From Lysobacterales bacterium (GTDB taxonomy: Bacteria; Pseudomonadota; Gammaproteobacteria; Xanthomonadales; Ahniellaceae): DNA of 64,000 bases. The notes under the pieces are model-generated. The model was not told where the DNA came from, did no database searches, and saw nothing but the letters and a program-made list of their open reading frames with translations. The stretch is taken from positions 1,098,501 through 1,162,500 of the forward strand of contig JADKHK010000013.1 in NCBI GenBank assembly GCA_016721845.1, read 5' to 3'. A program made the position numbers and the translations under genes. Below are positions 25,851 to 34,783 of the stretch, piece after piece (within the stretch, counting starts at the first letter, position 1; each line of letters opens with the position of its first letter).

Positions 25851-26855
25851 ATGATACCGATAACCCCGCTTTCCTTGCAGCCCAAGGGCTGGCAGCAGCT
25901 TTGGCGCGAGGCGGTGACCGACCCGTCCGAACTGCTGGCCATGCTCGGACTCGAACACCTGGCGCCACAGCTGGCGGCGGCTGGACAAGCCTTTCCGCTG
26001 CGTGTCCCGCGTGGCTATGTCGCGCGAATGCGCCATGGCGACCCGAACGACCCGCTGTTGCGCCAAGTGCTGCCCTTGGACGACGAAGACCGTATCGTGC
26101 CGGGCTTCAGCCTGGATGCGGTCGGCGATCTGGCGTCACGGGAAGCGCCTGGCCTGCTGCACAAGTACCGGGGACGCGCCCTGCTGATCACCACCGGCAG
26201 TTGCGCCATCCACTGCCGCTACTGCTTCCGCCGGCATTTCCCCTACGGCGAGGAACTGGCCGCACGTGGCCAGTGGCGCGATGCGGTGGCCGCCATCGCC
26301 GCGGATGAGTCGATCGACGAGGTCCTGCTCAGCGGCGGCGATCCCTGGTCGCTGTCGACTGCCAAACTGGGTGAACTGACCGACCAGCTTCGCGCCATTC
26401 CGCACCTGAAACGGTTGCGCATCCATACCCGTCTGCCGATTGTCCTGCCGGAACGGGTCGATCCCGAACTCTGCCGCTGGCTGGGTGAGCTGCCCTGGCC
26501 CGTGGCGGTGGTCGTACACGCCAACCATGCTCGCGAGATCGATCCCGCGGTCGCGACCGCGTTCGCCCGCCTGCGCGCGGCCGGCACGACCCTGCTGAAC
26601 CAGAGCGTGCTGCTGGCCGGCGTGAACGATGAGGTCGAGACCCTGGCCGACCTGAGCGAATCCCTGTACGCCGCAGGCGTGCTGCCCTATTACCTGCACC
26701 TGCTCGATCGCGTGCAGGGCGCCGCACATTTCGAGGTCGAGGAAGCGCGGGCACTGGACCTGCAGGCGCGGCTGAGAGCGCGGCTGCCGGGCTATCTGCT
26801 GCCGAGACTGGTCCGCGAGATCGCCGGGGAACCGTCCAAAACGCCCGTGGGATGA
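25851..26855 (+). CDS. epmB: EF-P lysine 2,3-aminomutase EpmB
   Basis: Radical-SAM lysine 2,3-aminomutase that makes (R)-beta-lysine for attachment to EF-P by EpmA. The 334-residue protein has the radical-SAM cysteine motif in CAIHCRYCFRRHFPY (CxxxCxxC), the GGDPWSLS loop and PLP-site sequence including a C-terminal-region YYLHLLDRVQGAAHF segment. It lacks the long C-terminal zinc/oligomerisation region of clostridial aminomutases, as expected for EpmB. Start ATG 25851 (MIPITPLSLQ). Divergent from efp, its target; epmA is not in the window. Confidence 0.95.
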   Translation: MIPITPLSLQPKGWQQLWREAVTDPSELLAMLGLEHLAPQLAAAGQAFPLRVPRGYVARMRHGDPNDPLLRQVLPLDDEDRIVPGFSLDAVGDLASREAPGLLHKYRGRALLITTGSCAIHCRYCFRRHFPYGEELAARGQWRDAVAAIAADESIDEVLLSGGDPWSLSTAKLGELTDQLRAIPHLKRLRIHTRLPIVLPERVDPELCRWLGELPWPVAVVVHANHAREIDPAVATAFARLRAAGTTLLNQSVLLAGVNDEVETLADLSESLYAAGVLPYYLHLLDRVQGAAHFEVEEARALDLQARLRARLPGYLLPRLVREIAGEPSKTPVG

Positions 26856-26943
26856 ATCCCGTCAAGCCCGTTCATCGGCAAAACGCTGGCCTCGGGCGGC
26901 GCGAATACGGTAAAAAGACAGTCCAGAGTGAACCGGGGATGTC

Positions 26944-29016
26944 ATGGCGCCAAAGGATCAGGTCGTTCGGCTGCTGATGGTCGAAGACTCGATGGAAACC
27001 GCCGAGCAGCTGATCAGCGCGCTGCGCAACGGCGGTATTCCCGTGCGCCCGGTACGTGCCGAAACGGCCGAACAGCTGGCCGCACAGATCGAGGAACACA
27101 CGCCGGACATCATTCTGGTCGACGCCGCGAACAAGTCACCGACGCTGATCGAGACCGTCGCCGCCGTGCGCAAGTCCAGCAAGGACATCCCGGTCGTCGC
27201 GCTGATCGCGGAAGTGACCGAGAAGACCGTCATCGACGCCACCCTGGCGGGCGCGCGTGCGTGTGCGCTGCAGTCGCGAGCTGATCACCTGCAGATGATC
27301 GTCAAGCGCGAGGTCGCCGACGTGACCACGCGGCGCGCCGTGCGTCGCCTCGAGACCAGCCTGCGCGAGGTCGAGAAGCGCTGCGACGCCCTGCTCGATT
27401 CGTCGCGCGAACCGATCGCCTTCGTCCATGAAGGCATGCACGTGCGCGCCAACAAGGCCTACCTCGAAATGTTCGGCTACGAGGACTTCGAGGAAATCGA
27501 AGGCACGCCGATTCTCGACATGATCGCCGGCGACGCCGCCGACGGCTTCAAGATCCTGTTGCGCAAGATGTCCAAGGGCGACAAGCCGCCGGAGCGTCTG
27601 GAAATCAAGGCCAGCCGCAACGATGGCGCGGTGTTCGATGCGATCATGCAATTCGACGAGGCGACGTTCGAAGGCGAACCCTGCACCCAGATCACGTTCC
27701 GCAGCCAGGAAATCAATGCGGAACAGGCCGCCGAGCTCGATCGCCTGCGCTCCCAGGACCTGGTCACCGGGCTGTACAACCGTGTCAGCTTCCTGGCGGA
27801 ACTCGACAAGGTCGCGGCCGAGGCTGCGGCCGGAAAATCGGATCTCACCCTGTTCTTCATCGAGCCGGACAACTTCCGCAAGGTCCTCGACACGGTGGGC
27901 ATCGGCAATGCCGACCTGCTGCTCGCCGACATGGCCAAGATGCTGAAGTCGCAGTTGCGCGCCCACGACATCCCGGCCCGCATCGGCGAATTCAATTTCG
28001 GTGCGATCCTCCCAAGGCTGTCGCACGAGAAGGCCGAACTGGTCGCCGACAGCTTGCGCAAGGCCTTCGAAGAGCACGTATTCGAGTTGAACGGCAAGTC
28101 GGTGAACCTGACGATCAGCAACGGCGTCGTGTTCATCGGCGAAAAGATCGCGAATACCCAGAGCATGCTGTCCGAGGCGACCGGCGCACTGAAGTCGGCA
28201 CAGGGCGAAGGTGGCAATCGCTACACCGTGTTCGATCCGGCAGCGCAGGACAAGGCCGACGCCGAGAAACAGCGCGCCTGGCTGAACCTGGTCAAGGATG
28301 CGCTCGCGCACGATGGCTTCACGCTGTATTTCCAGCCGATCATCAGCCTGATGGGCGAGGAAGGCGAGTTCTACGAGATCCTGTTGCGCCTGAACAGCCC
28401 GAAAGGCGAGATCTCGCCCGGGCATTTCCTGCCGATCGCCGAGAAGCACGGCCTGATGCCGGCGATCGATCGCTGGGTGATCGCCAAGGCCATTCGCACA
28501 GTCGCCGAACGCGAGCGCGAAGGCCGCAAATGCACCTTCTTCATCAAGACCACGCCGCACACGATGGAAGACCCGGCCATCCTGCCGTGGATCGCGACGC
28601 AGCTTCAGGCGGCCCGCCTGCGCGGCGACGCGCTGGTGTTCGAGGCACCGGAGAGCAAGGTCGTCACCAACCTGAAGGCGGCGCGCACGTTCCAGAAGGG
28701 GCTGGAGCAGTTCCACGCGCATTTCGCGATCGAGCAGTTCGGATCAGGCCTGAATTCGATGCAGCTGCTCAAGCACGTCGATGCGAAATACCTGAAGATC
28801 GATCGCACCTACATGGCCGAATTGCCGAAGAACAAGGACAACCAGGCCAAGGTCAAGGAAATCGCCGACCAGGCGCGCGGCATGGACAAGATGACCGTGG
28901 CCGAATTCGTCGAAGACGCGGCGTCGATGTCGATCCTGTTCTCCTGTGGCGTCAACTTCGTGCAGGGCAATTTCCTCCAGGAGCCCGAGAAGGTGATGTC
29001 CTACGACTTCGGGTGA
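26944..29016 (+). CDS. fimX: FimX-like REC-PAS-degenerate GGDEF-degenerate EAL protein
   Basis: A 690-residue cytoplasmic protein with the order receiver-like domain (residues 8-130), PAS (about 150-265), GGDEF (about 280-440) and EAL (about 455-690). Both enzyme sites are broken: the GGDEF signature reads IGEFNF at 347-352, and the EAL motif reads EIL (YEILLRL) with EQFGSGLNSM replacing DDFGTGYSSL. Such proteins bind but do not make or break c-di-GMP. Domain order and degeneracy match FimX, which controls type IV pilus assembly through PilZ and PilB in Pseudomonas and Xanthomonas. No pil genes are in the window, so the role rests on architecture. Confidence 0.85.
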   Translation: MAPKDQVVRLLMVEDSMETAEQLISALRNGGIPVRPVRAETAEQLAAQIEEHTPDIILVDAANKSPTLIETVAAVRKSSKDIPVVALIAEVTEKTVIDATLAGARACALQSRADHLQMIVKREVADVTTRRAVRRLETSLREVEKRCDALLDSSREPIAFVHEGMHVRANKAYLEMFGYEDFEEIEGTPILDMIAGDAADGFKILLRKMSKGDKPPERLEIKASRNDGAVFDAIMQFDEATFEGEPCTQITFRSQEINAEQAAELDRLRSQDLVTGLYNRVSFLAELDKVAAEAAAGKSDLTLFFIEPDNFRKVLDTVGIGNADLLLADMAKMLKSQLRAHDIPARIGEFNFGAILPRLSHEKAELVADSLRKAFEEHVFELNGKSVNLTISNGVVFIGEKIANTQSMLSEATGALKSAQGEGGNRYTVFDPAAQDKADAEKQRAWLNLVKDALAHDGFTLYFQPIISLMGEEGEFYEILLRLNSPKGEISPGHFLPIAEKHGLMPAIDRWVIAKAIRTVAEREREGRKCTFFIKTTPHTMEDPAILPWIATQLQAARLRGDALVFEAPESKVVTNLKAARTFQKGLEQFHAHFAIEQFGSGLNSMQLLKHVDAKYLKIDRTYMAELPKNKDNQAKVKEIADQARGMDKMTVAEFVEDAASMSILFSCGVNFVQGNFLQEPEKVMSYDFG

Positions 29017-29080
29017 TTCCGCAGGCGCGATCGGTGACTCGCTGACGTCGCCGACGCCACGAACCCGGTCCCGCCGTCAT

Positions 29081-29884
29081 TCATCGACAGCCCTGCCGCT
29101 CGAACCCCAACATCGTCGGCGCAATCCCGAAGACCCGTCGGCACGTCCGCGTGAAGTGCGCCGCATCGGCGAAACCTGCGTCCTGGGCGGCTTTGGTCCA
29201 GGACAGGCCGCGGTGTGCGGCGGCGATGGCGTGTTCGGCACGGGCCCACAGCAACCAGGCACGGAAGGACGTGCCAGTCTGGGCGACGAAGAGGTGTCGG
29301 AATCGGCCGGGAGAAAGGTGCACGCGGGTTGCGACGTCGTCGAGCCGCAGCGTGGTCGCGAGATGTTGATGCATCCAGCGGATTGCGGCGGTGATGCGCG
29401 GATCGGAGCTCGGTGCGGTACGTGAGTCGCCAGCGATGCGGCAGATTGCGGCGCGCGCGAACTGAGCGAGGCGCTCATCGGATGCGTCAGACAGGAATTC
29501 GTCGCGCAGACCGGAAGCACTCGCGCCGGATTCGGATTCGGAAAGCAGGCTGACGTCGCGTCCACCGAAGCGTTCGCGCAATGCGGCGCCGGGCCTCGAA
29601 TTCGGCTCGACGAACAGGGTCGCGAGCGTCCCGTCGCAGCCATCGAGCTCATGCGGCTGGTCAGCCATCACGACCATGCCCAGCGCCATCCGCGATTCGG
29701 GCCACGATGTCGCGCGCACACGGAATGGCCCCGCGAGGGACAGGGAAATCTGGATGGCGTGGTGCGCGTGCGGCGGGACTCGTCCGACGTGGCGCCCAAC
29801 CCACACGCTGCCGCCCGGCCAGACCAGCACGCGTCCGATGCCGGCGAGCGATCGCTTCGACGTGGCGTTGGCGACTTCAGTCAT
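29081..29884 (-). CDS. AraC family transcriptional regulator
   Basis: A 267-residue regulator. The N-terminal half is cupin-like (HAHHAIQISLSLAGPF), and the C-terminal 100 residues are the paired helix-turn-helix DNA-binding domain (RLDDVATRVHLSPGRFRHLF ... KAAQDAGFADAAHFTR). The ligand is unknown. It is transcribed divergently from the Cys-rich peptide gene across 109 bp, which makes that peptide and the membrane protein behind it its most likely targets. Confidence 0.9.
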   Translation of the reverse strand: MTEVANATSKRSLAGIGRVLVWPGGSVWVGRHVGRVPPHAHHAIQISLSLAGPFRVRATSWPESRMALGMVVMADQPHELDGCDGTLATLFVEPNSRPGAALRERFGGRDVSLLSESESGASASGLRDEFLSDASDERLAQFARAAICRIAGDSRTAPSSDPRITAAIRWMHQHLATTLRLDDVATRVHLSPGRFRHLFVAQTGTSFRAWLLWARAEHAIAAAHRGLSWTKAAQDAGFADAAHFTRTCRRVFGIAPTMLGFERQGCR

Positions 29885-29993
29885 CGCGGGAGTTCCCGAG
29901 GTCAGCCCGAATATTCAAGACCCAGGCGCCAAGAGTGCCCAAACTTCTCGCCACTGGCCACTTCGGCCAGCACCCACCGACCAAGGAAACGCG

Positions 29994-30137
29994 ATGAACA
30001 CCGATATCCAGACCTGCAACTGCAACCCCTGCGTCGGCGCCGCCTGCACCTGCGGTTGCCAGACCCCGAATCCGCAGCCGTCGACCTGCGGTTGCGGCTG
30101 CCAGCAAGGCAAGGGTTGCGACTGCGGCACGCGCTGA
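29994..30137 (+). CDS. Cysteine-rich metallothionein-like peptide
   Basis: A 47-residue peptide with 11 Cys arranged as CxC and CGC groups (TCNCNPC, CTCGC, CGCGC, CDCG), no His, no signal peptide and little hydrophobic sequence. This composition fits soft-metal binding (Cu, Zn, Cd), as in metallothioneins, but it does not match the well-known SmtA or PmtA patterns that I can recall. A good ribosome-binding site (AAGGA, 6 nt before the ATG) supports translation. A GC hairpin follows the stop and then a membrane-protein gene, with a divergent AraC regulator upstream. Confidence 0.75.
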   Translation: MNTDIQTCNCNPCVGAACTCGCQTPNPQPSTCGCGCQQGKGCDCGTR

Positions 30138-30149
30138 ACCCCCGAGGCC

Positions 30150-30172
30150 GCTGCCCCTGCGAGCGGGGCAGC
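30150..30172 (+). other. Intercistronic hairpin
   Basis: An 8-bp stem (GCTGCCCC 30150-30157 with GGGGCAGC 30165-30172) directly after the Cys-rich gene, without a T-run. It could stabilise the peptide mRNA or reduce read-through into the membrane-protein gene. Confidence 0.4.
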
Positions 30173-30215
30173 GCCCCGGTCACCGATCCAGCGTCAGACC
30201 ATCGTGGAGTCCGTC

Positions 30216-30668
30216 ATGGCCTATCTCGTCGGCATCATCCTCGCGATCCTCGTCGCGGCATTCGCGCGCTGCGTCGGCCTCGATCGCGACCGCGCGTTCT
30301 ATCCCACCGTGCTCGTCGTCGTCGCCTCGTACTACGACCTCTATGCGGTCATCGGCGGTTCGATGTCGGTGCTCGCCGCGGAACTCGCCGTCACCTGCAT
30401 CTTTCTTGCCGTCGTCGTCGTGGGCTTCAAGCGCGACCTGCGCATCGTCGCCGCCGGACTCGTCGGACACGGGCTGTTCGATCTCGTGCATGGCCACCTG
30501 ATCGACAATCCGGGCTTGCCTGCGTTCTGGCCAGCGTTCTGCATGTCGTATGACCTGGTGGCCGGAGGCCTGCTGTTCTGGATGCTGCGACCACATCGGC
30601 CAATGCGCGCCTCAAGCCGCGGGTCCTCGCGCAACGGCGCGCGAGAACCCGGCGTCGCGGCGCGATGA
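30216..30668 (+). CDS. Small integral membrane protein (DUF6010-like)
   Basis: A 150-residue protein with four or five hydrophobic segments and a conserved-looking first half (VGLDRDRAFYPTVLVVVASYYDLYAVIGG) resembling DUF6010 membrane proteins, plus an inner LVGHGLFDLVHGHLIDNPG segment with three His that might bind metal or haem. The C-terminal 25 residues are Arg/Ser-rich and hydrophilic. ATG 30216 has GGAG 6 nt upstream; a GTG at 30204 is less likely. It follows the Cys-rich peptide by 78 bp. Function unknown. Confidence 0.75.
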   Translation: MAYLVGIILAILVAAFARCVGLDRDRAFYPTVLVVVASYYDLYAVIGGSMSVLAAELAVTCIFLAVVVVGFKRDLRIVAAGLVGHGLFDLVHGHLIDNPGLPAFWPAFCMSYDLVAGGLLFWMLRPHRPMRASSRGSSRNGAREPGVAAR

Positions 30669-30683
30669 CCGCGAGATCAGGAC

Positions 30684-31580
30684 CTATCCGACCACGTTCG
30701 TGCGCGGCATCTGCTCCAGCGCGGCAATGCGATCGGCGATCGGCGGATGCGTCAGGAACAGCGCACGCAGACCGCCGGCCTTGCCGCCGGAAATGCCGAA
30801 GGCTTTCACTTCGTCCGGCAGCACATGGTCGTTCGGATCGCCGGCCAGTCGACGCAAGGCCGAGACCATGCTGTCGCGCCCGGCCAGGCTGGCGCCACCG
30901 GCATCGGCACGGAATTCGCGGCGACGCGAGAACCACATGACGATGATCGATGCGACCAGGCCAAGTGCGATCTGCAGCGCCATGTAGACCACGGTATGCA
31001 CGATCGAATCGACCACGCCCGGACCGTCGTCGTCGCCGCGGCGCAAGGCCGAGCTGACGATCGATGCGACGATGTTGCTGATGAAGACCACGAACGTGTT
31101 CAGTACGCCCTGAATCAGGGCCAGGGTCACCATGTCGCCATTCGCGACATGCGATACCTCATGCGCGAGGACCGCTTCGACTTCGCGCCGCTGCATTTGC
31201 CGAAGCAGTCCGGTGCTGACCGCGACCAGCGCGTCATTGCGATTCCAGCCGGTCGCGAACGCATTCATTTCCGGCGCCTCGTAGATCGCCACCTCCGGCA
31301 TGCCGATGCCGGCCTGTTCGGCCTGGCGGCGAACCGTGGACAACAACCAGGCTTCGGCTTCGCTGCGCGGCTCGGTGATGACCTGCGCGCCCGTGCTGCG
31401 CTTGGCCATCCACTTCGACACGAACAGCGAAATGAACGAGCCGGTCATGCCGATCACCGCGGACATCGCCAGCAACCCGGTCAGACTGCCGTTGCGATTG
31501 AGCCCGAAGACCGAGCCGAGCAGGCCCAACAGCACCATGATGGCGAGATTGGTGCCGACGAAGAGTGCGATGCGTAACAT
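30684..31580 (-). CDS. htpX: Membrane zinc protease HtpX
   Basis: An M48 zinc metalloprotease of the inner membrane that degrades misfolded membrane proteins. The 298-residue protein has two N-terminal membrane segments (FVGTNLAIMVLLGLLGSVFG and LLAMSAVIGMTGSFISLFV), the zinc motif HEVSH, two further membrane segments, and the third ligand region REFRADAGG. Start ATG 31580 gives the usual MLRIALFVGTN opening; in-frame sequence upstream looks untranslated. Divergent from gluQ. Confidence 0.96.
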   Translation of the reverse strand: MLRIALFVGTNLAIMVLLGLLGSVFGLNRNGSLTGLLAMSAVIGMTGSFISLFVSKWMAKRSTGAQVITEPRSEAEAWLLSTVRRQAEQAGIGMPEVAIYEAPEMNAFATGWNRNDALVAVSTGLLRQMQRREVEAVLAHEVSHVANGDMVTLALIQGVLNTFVVFISNIVASIVSSALRRGDDDGPGVVDSIVHTVVYMALQIALGLVASIIVMWFSRRREFRADAGGASLAGRDSMVSALRRLAGDPNDHVLPDEVKAFGISGGKAGGLRALFLTHPPIADRIAALEQMPRTNVVG

Positions 31581-31701
31581 GCGAGGTTTCCGTGGCTGAC
31601 TGCCGACATCGGCATTGCCGCACATACTGCGGCTTCCGCGGAAGGATTCAAGCGCTTCCTGCACCTGCGCCTGGCAATCGTCGTGATGGAGACGTGAACA
31701 G

Positions 31702-32577
31702 ATGAGCGACTACCGCGGACGCTTCGCCCCCTCGCCCACTGGCGACCTGCACTTCGGGTCCCTGGTGGCGGCAGTGGGGAGCTGGCTGCGCGCCCGCGCC
31801 AAAGGCGGCGTCTGGTTGGTCAGGATCGAGGACCTCGACCCGCCGCGCGAAGTGGCCGGAGCAGCCGAGCGCATCCTCGCGACGCTGCAAGCCTTCGGCA
31901 TGGCGCCGGACGAGGCGGTCGTCGCCCAAAGCCGGCGCCATGTTCACTACGCAGCAGCCTTGGACCAATTGATCAAGCGCGGGCTCGCGTTTCCCTGCTG
32001 CTGCAGTCGCAAGCAGCTGGAAGCGTCGGGTGGATTGCATCGTGCGCCCTGTGCGCGACCGGCGTCCGGCGTGCCGTGTGCGTGGCGCGCCCGCGTCCCG
32101 GACCTCGACGTCGCATTCGACGACGCCGTGGTCGGGCGCTATGCCCAGTCGCTGCGACAAGACGTCGGCGACTTCGTGCTGAAGCGCATCGACGGCCTGT
32201 ATGCCTACCAGCTTGCCGTCGTGGTCGACGATGCCGCGCAGGCGATCAGCGAGGTCGTTCGCGGCGCCGACCTGCTGGACTCGACGCCACGCCAGATCTG
32301 GTTGCAGCGTGCGCTGGACTTGCCGACACCGGCCTACCTTCACCTGCCGCTGGTGCTGGATGAACATGGCCACAAGCTGGGCAAGTCGCACGCCAGCATG
32401 CCGGTCGACGCCACCGATCCGTTGCCGGCACTACGTGCGGCACTGCGCTTCCTTGGCCAGCCCGAACATCCCGATTGCCATAGCGTCGCTGCACTGTTGA
32501 GGTGCGCTGCAACATCGTTCGATGTCGCGAAAATACCTGCGTCCATACCCTCCCGCATCGCCGGACGCAGCGACTAG
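31702..32577 (+). CDS. gluQ: Glutamyl-Q tRNA(Asp) synthetase
   Basis: A truncated GluRS paralogue lacking the anticodon-binding domain; it attaches glutamate to the queuosine base of tRNA-Asp. The 291-residue protein has the HIGH region PSPTGDLHFGSL, the KMSKS-equivalent KLGKSH, and a Cys cluster FPCCCSRKQ with a further Cys in APCARP, equivalent to the family zinc site. In many gammaproteobacteria gluQ follows dksA; here the DksA-family gene is elsewhere in the window. The TAG stop forms part of a CTAGAAT motif. Confidence 0.93.
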   Translation: MSDYRGRFAPSPTGDLHFGSLVAAVGSWLRARAKGGVWLVRIEDLDPPREVAGAAERILATLQAFGMAPDEAVVAQSRRHVHYAAALDQLIKRGLAFPCCCSRKQLEASGGLHRAPCARPASGVPCAWRARVPDLDVAFDDAVVGRYAQSLRQDVGDFVLKRIDGLYAYQLAVVVDDAAQAISEVVRGADLLDSTPRQIWLQRALDLPTPAYLHLPLVLDEHGHKLGKSHASMPVDATDPLPALRAALRFLGQPEHPDCHSVAALLRCAATSFDVAKIPASIPSRIAGRSD

Positions 32578-32580
32578 AAT
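32575..32580 (+). promoter_or_regulatory. Probable -10 box (TAGAAT) for phaB
   Basis: GACTAGAATC, 37 bp before the phaB ATG and overlapping the gluQ stop codon. The same motif-over-stop arrangement is seen between yidD and pyrC. Confidence 0.4.
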
Positions 32581-32617
32581 CCTCGCGTTACCGCAGCGGC
32601 GGACAATGGAGAAGCAC

Positions 32618-33358
32618 ATGACGCAACGTATTGCACTCGTCACCGGCGGCACCGGCGGCATCGGAACGGCGATCTGCCAGCGCCTGTCCAAACTCGGCCA
32701 TCGCGTCGCCACGAACTATCGCGACGAAACCCGCGCCCGTGCCTGGCAGGATGAACAGAAGCGCCTCGGCTACGACTTCGCGATCGCGCCCGGCGACGTG
32801 TCCGATGCGACCGCGGCGGCGGACATGGTCAAGGCGATCGAGGCACAACTGGGTGCCATCGATATCCTCGTCAACAACGCCGGCATCACGCGCGATACGA
32901 CCTTCCATCGCATGAGCGCGTTGCAGTGGCACGAGGTGATCAATTCCAACCTGAACTCCTGCTACAACGTGACGCGAGCGGTGATCGAAGGCATGCGCAC
33001 GCGCCAGTGGGGCCGCATCGTGCAGATCTCCTCGATCAACGGCCAAAAGGGCCAGTATGGCCAGGCCAACTATGCGGCCGCCAAGGCCGGCATGCACGGT
33101 TTCACCATCTCGCTGGCACAGGAAAGCGCGAAGTTCGGCATCACCGTGAATACGGTTTCGCCCGGCTATGTCGCGACCGACATGGTCATGGCCGTGCCCG
33201 AGGAAGTGCGCGCCAAGATCGTCGCGCAGATTCCGACCGGACGTCTCGGCAAGCCCGAGGAAATCGCCTACGCCGTGTCCTTCCTGATCAACGAGGAAGC
33301 GGCCTGGATCACGGGTGCCAACCTGTCGATCAACGGCGGCCACTACATGGGTTGGTGA
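32618..33358 (+). CDS. phaB: Acetoacetyl-CoA reductase (first copy)
   Basis: A 246-residue SDR that reduces acetoacetyl-CoA to (R)-3-hydroxybutyryl-CoA for polyhydroxybutyrate. The sequence follows Cupriavidus PhaB closely at the start (MTQRIALVTGGTGGIGTAIC), with NNAGITRDTTF, catalytic Ser in SSINGQKGQ, and YxxxK in NYAAAKAG. ATG 32618 has GGAGAAG upstream; an ATG at 32606 is less well placed. phaC and phaA are not in the window. It is followed by phaR and, after that, by a second reductase. Confidence 0.92.
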   Translation: MTQRIALVTGGTGGIGTAICQRLSKLGHRVATNYRDETRARAWQDEQKRLGYDFAIAPGDVSDATAAADMVKAIEAQLGAIDILVNNAGITRDTTFHRMSALQWHEVINSNLNSCYNVTRAVIEGMRTRQWGRIVQISSINGQKGQYGQANYAAAKAGMHGFTISLAQESAKFGITVNTVSPGYVATDMVMAVPEEVRAKIVAQIPTGRLGKPEEIAYAVSFLINEEAAWITGANLSINGGHYMGW

Positions 33359-33440
33359 CCCGATCTGAATCTTTGTGCCGCGTACCGGATTCTTGATCTG
33401 CATCTGGTGCGCCGCACAAGGCTTCTGCTAGTTTCGGACC

Positions 33441-33926
33441 ATGACCAAAAGCCCGCGCATCATCAAGAAGTATCCGAATCGCCGGTTGTACGACACCGAG
33501 ATCTCGAGCTACATCACCGTCGACGAAGTGCGTCAGCTCGTCGTCGATGGCGAGGACTTCGAAGTCCGCGATGCCAAGACCGGCGACGACCTGACCCGCA
33601 CCGTCTTGCTGCAGATCATCAGCGAGCACGAAGACAAGGGCCAGCCGCTGTTCAGTACCAAGCTGCTGTCGCAGTTCATCCGTTTCTACGGCGACTCGAT
33701 GCAGGGCTTCATGGGCAGCTACCTCGAACGCAGCATGCAGGTCTTTCTCGATCAGCAGGGCCAGTTCCGCAGCCAGATGAACAACATCCTCGGGCAGACG
33801 CCGTGGTCGGTCCTGAACGACATGACCGAGCGCAACCTCGAACTGTGGAAGCAGATGCAGTCGAAATTCATCGGTGACGCGGCGGCAGCCAAGGCAGCAC
33901 CGAAACCAGGCGACAAAAAGCGCTGA
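33441..33926 (+). CDS. phaR: Polyhydroxyalkanoate synthesis repressor PhaR
   Basis: A 161-residue regulator with the PHB/PHA-accumulation DNA-binding domain at the N-terminus (IIKKYPNRRLYDTEISSYI) and a PHB-binding middle (FIRFYGDSMQGFMGSYLERS). PhaR represses phasin and its own gene and is released on binding PHB polymer. Its C-terminus is a short Ala/Lys tail. Placement between two phaB copies confirms the PHB context. Confidence 0.95.
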   Translation: MTKSPRIIKKYPNRRLYDTEISSYITVDEVRQLVVDGEDFEVRDAKTGDDLTRTVLLQIISEHEDKGQPLFSTKLLSQFIRFYGDSMQGFMGSYLERSMQVFLDQQGQFRSQMNNILGQTPWSVLNDMTERNLELWKQMQSKFIGDAAAAKAAPKPGDKKR

Positions 33927-34024
33927 TTTTCAATCCGGCACAGCCACTGGCCGTTCGTCGTATGGATTTTTCTGCGGCGCAGCAATAAATTCCGGTTTCT
34001 CGAATCATTTCAGGGGCTCAACTC

Positions 34025-34771
34025 ATGTCGCAGCGCGTCGCCATTGTCACGGGTGGTATCGGCGGTCTCGGTTCGGCGATCTGCCGCAAACTGGCCGAAT
34101 CCGGCCGCACGGTCATCGCCGCCGATCTCGGTGCACGCGAAGATCGCATCGCCGAATTCCGCGCCGAGATGGCCGACCTCGGCGACCGGGTACAGTTCGA
34201 AGCCTTGAATGTCGCGGACGAAGCCTCCTGCAACGATCTGGTCGCCCGCGTGGTTGCGAAGCACGGCCGCGTCGACGTACTCGTGAATGCCGCCGGCATC
34301 ACCCGCGACACCACGCTGCGCAAGATGACGACGGCACAGTGGCAGGACCTGATGCGGGTGAACCTGGACGGCGTGTTCCACATGAGCCGCGCTGTCGTCG
34401 AAGGCATGTGCGAACGCGGTTTCGGGCGCATCGTCAACATCTCGTCGGTGAACGGCCAGACCGGCCAGTTCGGGCAGACCAATTACTCGGCATCGAAAGC
34501 CGGACTGCATGGTTTCACGATGGCGCTGGCCCGCGAGGTCGCGCGCAAGGGTGTCACCGTGAATTCGGTGTCGCCGGGCTATTGCCGCACTGCGATGGTG
34601 ATGTCGATCCCGGACAACATCCGCGAACAGATCATCAGCCAGATTCCCGTGGGCCGCATTGGGGAACCCAGCGACATCGCCCGCGCGGTCGATTTCCTCG
34701 CGGCCGAGGACGCCGGTTTCCTGACGGGCGTGAACCTGCCGGTCAATGGCGGACTCTTCATCAGCTTCTGA
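34025..34771 (+). CDS. phaB: Acetoacetyl-CoA reductase (second copy)
   Basis: A 248-residue SDR paralogue of the gene at 32618, with VTGGIGGLGSAIC, NAAGITRDTTLRKM, catalytic SSVNGQTGQF and NYSASKAG. The central block SSVNGQ.GQFGQTNYS.SKAGLHGF is closer to Cupriavidus PhaB than the first copy is. The two copies differ through most of the cofactor-binding half, so this is not a recent duplication. It begins 98 bp after phaR and converges on the sulfotransferase gene with a 12-bp gap. Confidence 0.9.
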   Translation: MSQRVAIVTGGIGGLGSAICRKLAESGRTVIAADLGAREDRIAEFRAEMADLGDRVQFEALNVADEASCNDLVARVVAKHGRVDVLVNAAGITRDTTLRKMTTAQWQDLMRVNLDGVFHMSRAVVEGMCERGFGRIVNISSVNGQTGQFGQTNYSASKAGLHGFTMALAREVARKGVTVNSVSPGYCRTAMVMSIPDNIREQIISQIPVGRIGEPSDIARAVDFLAAEDAGFLTGVNLPVNGGLFISF

Positions 34772-34783
34772 CCCCGCCCGGGA

